A stretch of 25,711 bases of DNA from PR03 sp031362725 (GTDB taxonomy: Bacteria; Myxococcota_A; UBA9160; PR03): assembly GCA_031362725.1 (NCBI GenBank), contig JANLTC010000271.1, positions 1 through 25,711 on the forward strand, written 5' to 3'. Numbering within the stretch: the first letter of the stretch is position 1; the number at the start of each line of letters is the position of its first letter. The notes under the pieces were generated by a model. That model was not told the origin of the DNA, did no database searches, and saw nothing but the letters and a program-made list of their open reading frames with translations. Both the position numbers and the translations under genes were made by a program. Below are positions 21,364 to 25,711 of the stretch, one piece after another.

Positions 21364-22995
21364 TCAATCCGGAATGCGCAGTCGCTGTCCGGCGCGCACG
21401 CGGTGCGTTGCGGAGATGCCGTTGGCGGCGGCGAGCTGTTTGACCGACACGCCCGTGCTGCGCGCGATCGCCGTGAGTGTCTCGCCCTGCTTCACGGTGT
21501 GGTTGCGCAGGGCCGGCCTGGCGTTCGCAACTTTCGTGGTCTTGGTCGCTTTCGTCGCCTTGGTGGAGGGCTGCGACTTCGCCGCGCCTGTCGTCGTGGT
21601 CGCGGCCTTGGCTGCGGGATTCGTCGGCGCCGGTTTCGCAGCGGCGACTTCGCGCGCGGCCGTCGCTGCGCCCGGAATTCGCAAGGTCTGGCCGACGCGC
21701 AGGTGGCTCGTCGTGCGCAATCCGTTCGTCTTCGCGAGTGCGCTCGCCGAGATGCCGTAGTTCTTGGCGACCTTCGTGATCGTGTCGCCGCGGCGAACCC
21801 GATGGCCGCTCGCGGAACCCCGCGGGCGTGCTTCCGGCTCGCTGATTGCCTCGCTGATCGGCAGCGACGCCGCAAGCTGCTCGGCCGATGCGCGACCCGC
21901 GACTTTCGGCAGTCGCACCGCATAGCCAGCCGGCACGGCGATGCGTCCGCTCCAGACGCTGTCGCGCAGACCGAGGTTCAGTTCGCGCAGCAGGCCGATG
22001 TCGACGCCGAAGGTGTGTGCGAGCGCGGTCGCCGAGGTCGGATGGCGCGTGACGATGATCTCGTGTTCCGCGGCAGGCTCGCGTGCGATCGCGCCGAAGT
22101 GGCGACCGGCGGCCTTTTCGACGTCGTGCGCGGCCAGGAACTCGGTGTAGAAGTTGCGCGATGCGAAGCCGAAGCTGTCGCTCTGGTAGCGGTCGATGAT
22201 CACCGAGATGTCGGTCGTACCGAGCTGTTTCACGGCGCGCATCATGCCGCCAGCGCCATGGTTGTAGGCGGTGACCGCGAGCGGCCAGGCGCCGGTGATG
22301 CGGTAGTTCTCGCGCAGCAGCGCGGCGGCGGCCTCGCTCGATCGCCACGGGTCGTAGCGCTCGTCCACGGCGCGATCGATGCGCAGGAAGCGCTTTCCGG
22401 TTCCCGGCATGAACTGCCAGAGCCCCGCGGCTCCCACCTTCGAGTACGCGACCGGATTGAACGACGACTCGACGTGCGGCAGCGAGGCGAGTTCCTGCGG
22501 CAGGCCGGCGTCGCGGAACACGCGCCGGATGTGCGGCTCCCATTGACCGGCGCGCACGAGGCCATCGCGAAATCGCTCCGCGAGCCCGCGTTGGAAGCGC
22601 ACGCGATCCACCGCAGCGCCGAGCGATGCACGCGACACGCCGGGCGGGAACAGCGCGAGCACGCGCCGCTCTTCGGCACTGAGCGGTGTCTTGCCACTCG
22701 CGAGCCGTTCGAGGATCGCCTGGTAGTGCTTCTTGGTGCTCGCGATGCGCGCTTCTTGTTCGCCGCCGGGCAGCGTCTTCGGCCAGCGGATCACTTCATA
22801 GACGACGTCGAGTTCTTCCGCGTCGTGGACCAGGCCACCGTTCGAGTCGACTTCGGAGTAGACGCGCGTCCAGAGCCGGATCCGCGCTTGAATCCCCGGC
22901 GGGCGCGAGAACTGCTCTTCCACCGCTCCGGCCGAGCCGGCCGGGGCGGCGATGCCAGCGGCGATGGCAAGGGCAAACGCGACGGCGATTCGCAT
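21364..22995 (-). CDS. MltD-like membrane-bound/periplasmic lytic transglycosylase with LysM repeats
   Basis: A 543-residue exported murein transglycosylase. Residues 1-24 are a signal peptide (M-R-I-A-V-A-F-A-L-A-I-A-A-G, A-x-A end), without an evident lipobox. The SLT domain (about 160-330) has the catalytic Glu E176 in L-P-H-V-E-S-S-F-N-P, then G-A-A-G-L-W-Q-F-M-P-G-T-G and A-Y-N-H-G, all typical of the MltD family. A degenerate LysM-like stretch is followed by two clear LysM domains (about 398-442 and 499-543, each ending L-R-I-P). A 56-residue Ala/Lys/Thr-rich linker separates them. It cleaves glycan strands and binds peptidoglycan. GAGG lies 5 bases before the ATG at 22995; an ATG at 22998 is directly adjacent. 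It follows ffh on the same strand by 58 bases. Confidence 0.92.
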   Translation of the reverse strand: MRIAVAFALAIAAGIAAPAGSAGAVEEQFSRPPGIQARIRLWTRVYSEVDSNGGLVHDAEELDVVYEVIRWPKTLPGGEQEARIASTKKHYQAILERLASGKTPLSAEERRVLALFPPGVSRASLGAAVDRVRFQRGLAERFRDGLVRAGQWEPHIRRVFRDAGLPQELASLPHVESSFNPVAYSKVGAAGLWQFMPGTGKRFLRIDRAVDERYDPWRSSEAAAALLRENYRITGAWPLAVTAYNHGAGGMMRAVKQLGTTDISVIIDRYQSDSFGFASRNFYTEFLAAHDVEKAAGRHFGAIAREPAAEHEIIVTRHPTSATALAHTFGVDIGLLRELNLGLRDSVWSGRIAVPAGYAVRLPKVAGRASAEQLAASLPISEAISEPEARPRGSASGHRVRRGDTITKVAKNYGISASALAKTNGLRTTSHLRVGQTLRIPGAATAAREVAAAKPAPTNPAAKAATTTTGAAKSQPSTKATKATKTTKVANARPALRNHTVKQGETLTAIARSTGVSVKQLAAANGISATHRVRAGQRLRIPD

Positions 22996-23053
22996 CATCA
23001 CCTCGACATCGGCAGGCCAGGGGTCGTTCCCTGGGGTGTGGCAATCTTCCGCG

Positions 23054-24580
23054 TCAACGACGCCGACCCTTCTTGCGGGCCTTGTTTGCATCCTTGCGCT
23101 TCTTCTTGGCCTGTTGGCGGCGACGCGCTTCGGCTGCGGCGGAGAGCGGCCGCGCGCGACCGGTCGGACCGCCGAGTCCCGCGAGCATCGAAGGGTCGAC
23201 GCCACTGGCGCCGGCGAGTCGCCCCATGCCGGGCATGCGCGACAGCAGACCGGCGCCGCCATCGCCGCCGATCGCCGCCATCAGCTCGCGCATCTGCCTG
23301 AAGCGCTTGACCAGATCGACGACTTCACTCTGCAGCCGTCCACTGCCGCGCGCAATCCGCGAAGCACGGCTGCGATCGATGCACTCGGGGTCGCGACGCT
23401 CGACCTTCGTCATCGACTGGATCATCGCCTCGACCTTGCCGAGTTCGCCCTCGTCGACGTGCTCGGCCACTTTGCCGAAGCCGGGCATCTTGGCCATCAC
23501 GTCGCGCAAGGGGCCGAGGCGCTGGATCATTCGCAGCTGCTTCAGCAGATCGTCCATGCCGAAGTTGCCGCGCAGGATGCGCTCGGCGTCCTCTTCCGCT
23601 TCTTCGGCCTCGCGCTCGTCGACGACCTGCTCGAAGTCCTCGACCAGACCGACGATGTCGCCCATGCCGAGGATTCGCGACGCCATCCCTTCGGGCCGGA
23701 ACGTCTCGATCCGATCGACCGCCTCGCCGGTGCCGAGGAACTTGATCGGGACACCGGTGACGGCCTTCACCGCGAGCGCCGCGCCGCCGCGCGCGTCGCC
23801 GTCGAGCTTGGTGAGGATCAAGCCGTCGAGTTTCAGTCGTTCCGAAAATGCCTGTGCGACGTTCACCGCGTCGCGACCCATCAGTGCGTCGCACACCAGC
23901 AATGTGTTGGCGGGCGCGACGCGCGTGCGGATCTCTTCGAGTTCCTGCATCAGTGCGTCGTCGATCGCGAGACGCCCGGCGGTGTCGTAGACGATCGCGT
24001 CGAAGCCCTGCTTGCGCGCGCGCTCGGCGGCGGCTTGGCAGATCGCCGGCGCCGCGTCACCGGTTGCGCCGGCGTGCACCTCCACGTCGATGCGCGCGCC
24101 GAGCTGCTGGAGCTGGAGTACGGCGGCGGGCCGGTAGATGTCGGCCGCGACCAGCAGCACCTTCTTGCCCTGGCGCTGGAGATGCTTGGCGAGCTTCGCG
24201 GCGACGGTCGTCTTGCCGACGCCCTGCAGCCCGAGCAGCATCACCGACGTCACGCCCCGCGGATCGCGCGAGAGCCGGGTGTCGACCGGACCCATCAGCT
24301 TGATCAGTTCGTCCTGGCAGATCGAGACGAAGTGCTGACCCGGCGTCGCGCGCAAGACGCGTCCGCTCTTGTCGCGGATCTTTGTCTTGACCTTCTCGCC
24401 GAGCGCACGCTCGCGCACGCGGGCGAGGAAGTCCTTCACGACCGCGAAATCGACGTCGGCCTCGAGCAGCGACGCGCGCACTTCGGCGAGCGCCTCCGAG
24501 ACATTCTCGTCGGAGAGTTCGCGTACGCCTTGTAGGCGTTCGCGTGCGGCGCCGAAGCCGCGAGTCAGGGTTTCGAGCAT
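23054..24580 (-). CDS. ffh: Signal recognition particle protein Ffh (SRP54)
   Basis: A 508-residue SRP GTPase with N, G and M domains. The N-domain helices carry E-A-L-A-E-V-R-A-S-L-L-E-A-D-V (residues 29-43). The G domain has P-loop G-L-Q-G-V-G-K-T-T (117-125), A-A-D-I-Y-R-P-A-A, Y-D-T-A-G-R-L and T-K-L-D-G-D-A-R-G-G. The M domain (about 320-440) has F-G-M-D-D-L-L-K-Q-L, M-P-G-F-G-K and the 4.5S-RNA-binding S-R-x-x-R-I-A-R-G-S-G. The basic C-terminal tail is Lys/Arg-rich. It delivers nascent membrane proteins to FtsY. The ATG at 24580 has GGAGG 6 bases upstream; an upstream in-frame start at 24652 is not supported. It is divergent from the biotin-carrier gene. Confidence 0.97.
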   Translation of the reverse strand: MLETLTRGFGAARERLQGVRELSDENVSEALAEVRASLLEADVDFAVVKDFLARVRERALGEKVKTKIRDKSGRVLRATPGQHFVSICQDELIKLMGPVDTRLSRDPRGVTSVMLLGLQGVGKTTVAAKLAKHLQRQGKKVLLVAADIYRPAAVLQLQQLGARIDVEVHAGATGDAAPAICQAAAERARKQGFDAIVYDTAGRLAIDDALMQELEEIRTRVAPANTLLVCDALMGRDAVNVAQAFSERLKLDGLILTKLDGDARGGAALAVKAVTGVPIKFLGTGEAVDRIETFRPEGMASRILGMGDIVGLVEDFEQVVDEREAEEAEEDAERILRGNFGMDDLLKQLRMIQRLGPLRDVMAKMPGFGKVAEHVDEGELGKVEAMIQSMTKVERRDPECIDRSRASRIARGSGRLQSEVVDLVKRFRQMRELMAAIGGDGGAGLLSRMPGMGRLAGASGVDPSMLAGLGGPTGRARPLSAAAEARRRQQAKKKRKDANKARKKGRRR

Positions 24581-24675
24581 GGCCGCCTCCGGGACGGCGC
24601 AGCATAAGGGATCGGCCGGTTGCTTTCCCGGGCGCGGCCGTGCTAGCTCCACTCGACGACGAGGGCGGAGGGCGG

Positions 24676-24894
24676 ATGCCGACCGAGGTCCAGGCGCAGA
24701 TCACCGGAAATGTGTGGAAGATCGTGAAGGCGGTCGGTGATTCGGTAGCCGAGGGCGAGGAACTGATCATCCTCGAGTCGATGAAGATGGAAATTCCCGT
24801 CGAGGCGCCGTGTGCCGGTCGCATCGCCGAGTTTCGCGTCAGCGAAGGCGAAAGCGTCGAAGAGGGCGCCGTGCTCGCGGTGATCGAGTCGTAG
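24676..24894 (+). CDS. Free-standing biotin/lipoyl attachment protein (BLAP-like)
   Basis: A 72-residue single-domain carrier. The modification loop is I-L-E-S-M-K-M-E-I-P with the acceptor lysine at about residue 37, flanked by G-N-V-W-K and V-G-D-S-V-A-E-G at the start and G-E-S-V-E-E-G-A-V-L at the end, a complete biotinyl/lipoyl fold. It resembles from memory the stand-alone Bacillus BLAP (YngHB), which shares G-N-x-W-K and E-S-M-K-M-E-I-P. The ATG at 24676 is preceded by GGAGG. No carboxylase gene is next to it, so it may serve as an exchangeable carrier for a carboxylase encoded elsewhere. Biotin is more likely than lipoate because of the M-K-M context. Confidence 0.9.
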   Translation: MPTEVQAQITGNVWKIVKAVGDSVAEGEELIILESMKMEIPVEAPCAGRIAEFRVSEGESVEEGAVLAVIES

Positions 24895-24912
24895 GAAAGC
24901 CGGGACTTTGCG

Positions 24913-25711
24913 ATGAGCACCGCTCCCGACGCGGAAGGACGCACCGGGCGCGTGATCGTGCGGACGCTGCGGAGTCGCGATCGCGACGCGGCACTCGCCC
25001 GTCTGCGCGGAAACGTTCGCGATGAGCTCTTCCTGCTCGATCTGGTTCGCCAGGTCGGCACCAGCGCGAGCGCCGATCTCCCCGCCGAGGTGCTCGGTGC
25101 GTGGCGCGGTTCGAAGCTGGTCGGCGTCGCGTCGACGCGACCGACGCTCGTGATCGAATCGCAGCTCGAGCGGCCCGTGCTCGAGGCGCTGCTCGGGCCG
25201 CTCTCCGATCTCGGCTCGGGCCTCGTCCGCTCGGAGGCCAGCGCGAGCGCGGCGCTGTGGGCGCGCCTCGCCGCGCGAGGACGGCGCGCGCTCGTCGATC
25301 GTCGCGAGACGTCGTTGGTGCTCGAGCGCGGCGAGTTGCGCGCGACCTCTCCATCGCGCATCGCGGCGATCCGCAGTGCGGGCTCTGCCGATCTCGAGCC
25401 GCTCGTCGAAGCAGCACGCGCGAGCCTGCGCGAGGAAGGTCGTCCCGATCCGTTCATCGGCGACCCGCGCGGCTTCCGCCGTTGGGTCAGCGCGCGGCTG
25501 CCACGCGCATTGATCGCAGAGTGCGCCGGCGAGGTCGTGTGGGTCGGCTATGCCGACGTGCGCATCGAAGAGGGCTGGTTGCTCCAGGGCATCTACACCT
25601 GGCCCGCGTGGCGGCGTCGCGGCCTTGCCGCCGCGGGCGTCACGGCGCTCTGCCGCAACGCCTTCGCGGCGCGCGCGGAACACGTGCAGCTGTCCGTCGT
25701 CGAAGGCAACG
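24913..25711 (+). CDS. GNAT-family N-acetyltransferase (3' end outside window)
   Basis: The frame opens at ATG 24913, 18 bases after the carrier gene stop, and stays open to the window end (266 codons). The N-terminal ~150 residues look like a weak GNAT-like or DUF4081-like domain: L-F-L-L-D-L, V-L-G-A-W-R-G-S-K-L-V-G-V-A. The C-terminal part has the acetyl-CoA-binding motif A: G-I-Y-T-W-P-A-W-R-R-R-G-L-A-A-A, followed by H-V-Q-L-S-V-V-E-G-N. The protein thus probably has two GNAT-type halves, the second catalytic. The acceptor is unknown. The frame's codon use (third-position G/C) matches the neighbouring genes, which supports coding. Confidence 0.83.
   Translation, partial: MSTAPDAEGRTGRVIVRTLRSRDRDAALARLRGNVRDELFLLDLVRQVGTSASADLPAEVLGAWRGSKLVGVASTRPTLVIESQLERPVLEALLGPLSDLGSGLVRSEASASAALWARLAARGRRALVDRRETSLVLERGELRATSPSRIAAIRSAGSADLEPLVEAARASLREEGRPDPFIGDPRGFRRWVSARLPRALIAECAGEVVWVGYADVRIEEGWLLQGIYTWPAWRRRGLAAAGVTALCRNAFAARAEHVQLSVVEGN

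Noticed and set aside
20836..23301. Open frame of 821 codons on the plus strand
   Set aside because: It overlaps the phosphoesterase in another frame and lies antisense to the whole MltD-like gene. Its Arg/Ala composition and absence of motifs mark it as a shadow.

Overview
The window is a GC-rich (clearly above 60% G+C), gene-dense bacterial chromosome segment carrying about 23 supported protein genes. Gene pairs often overlap by 1-4 bases and GTG/TTG starts are common. I see no tRNA, rRNA, CRISPR array, insertion sequence or phage gene. The content suggests a Gram-negative, delta-proteobacterial-like lineage (Myxococcota, Binatota or Desulfobacterota type): an MJ0042-type zinc-ribbon membrane protein, a PhaR-type polyhydroxyalkanoate regulator, an ArsA/Get3 ATPase pair, an MltD-like murein transglycosylase and a chromosomal MoxR/VWA module. 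The taxonomic assignment is inference.

Layout. 1-1550 (+): the end of an extended-SDR epimerase and a PlsC-like acyltransferase. 1593-5034 (-): two ArsA/Get3-like ATPases and an unknown alpha-helical protein joined by 4-base overlaps, followed by PhaR. 5228-8008: a zinc-ribbon membrane protein (+), TatA (-) and a phosphomannomutase/phosphoglucomutase (+). 8018-9503 (-): an alpha/beta hydrolase and an ECF sigma factor. 9504-9816 has no gene but holds a good intrinsic terminator that runs into a TTGACA box.

9817-12755 (-) is the most unusual part. It is a compact cassette of a MerR-type regulator, a ParA ATPase fused to a C-terminal CBM48/AMPK-type glycogen-binding domain, a MinD/ParA-like protein that has lost its Walker A motif, and a small protein of unknown function with a possible degenerate nuclease fold. 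The fusion suggests a ParA-type positioning system whose cargo is an alpha-glucan (glycogen) body. This is a hypothesis drawn from domain content.

12888-21340 (+) is one long run: a 2-phosphoglycerate-kinase-like protein with two ATP-cone-like segments, a MoxR-like AAA ATPase, its VWA partner, an SppA-type protease without an obvious membrane anchor, TrmB, RlmN and a PPP-type phosphoesterase. The RlmN reading frame is extended about 50 codons by a tandem 49-bp GC-rich repeat. 21364-24580 (-): an MltD-like LysM transglycosylase and Ffh. 24676-25711 (+): a free-standing 72-residue biotin/lipoyl carrier and a GNAT acetyltransferase cut by the window end.

Housekeeping functions (TrmB, RlmN, Ffh, TatA) alternate with envelope and storage functions (acyltransferase, PhaR, phosphohexomutase, MltD). 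The glucan-binding ParA lies in a chromosome region that also encodes a storage-polymer (PHA) regulator, so storage-granule biology is a plausible theme.
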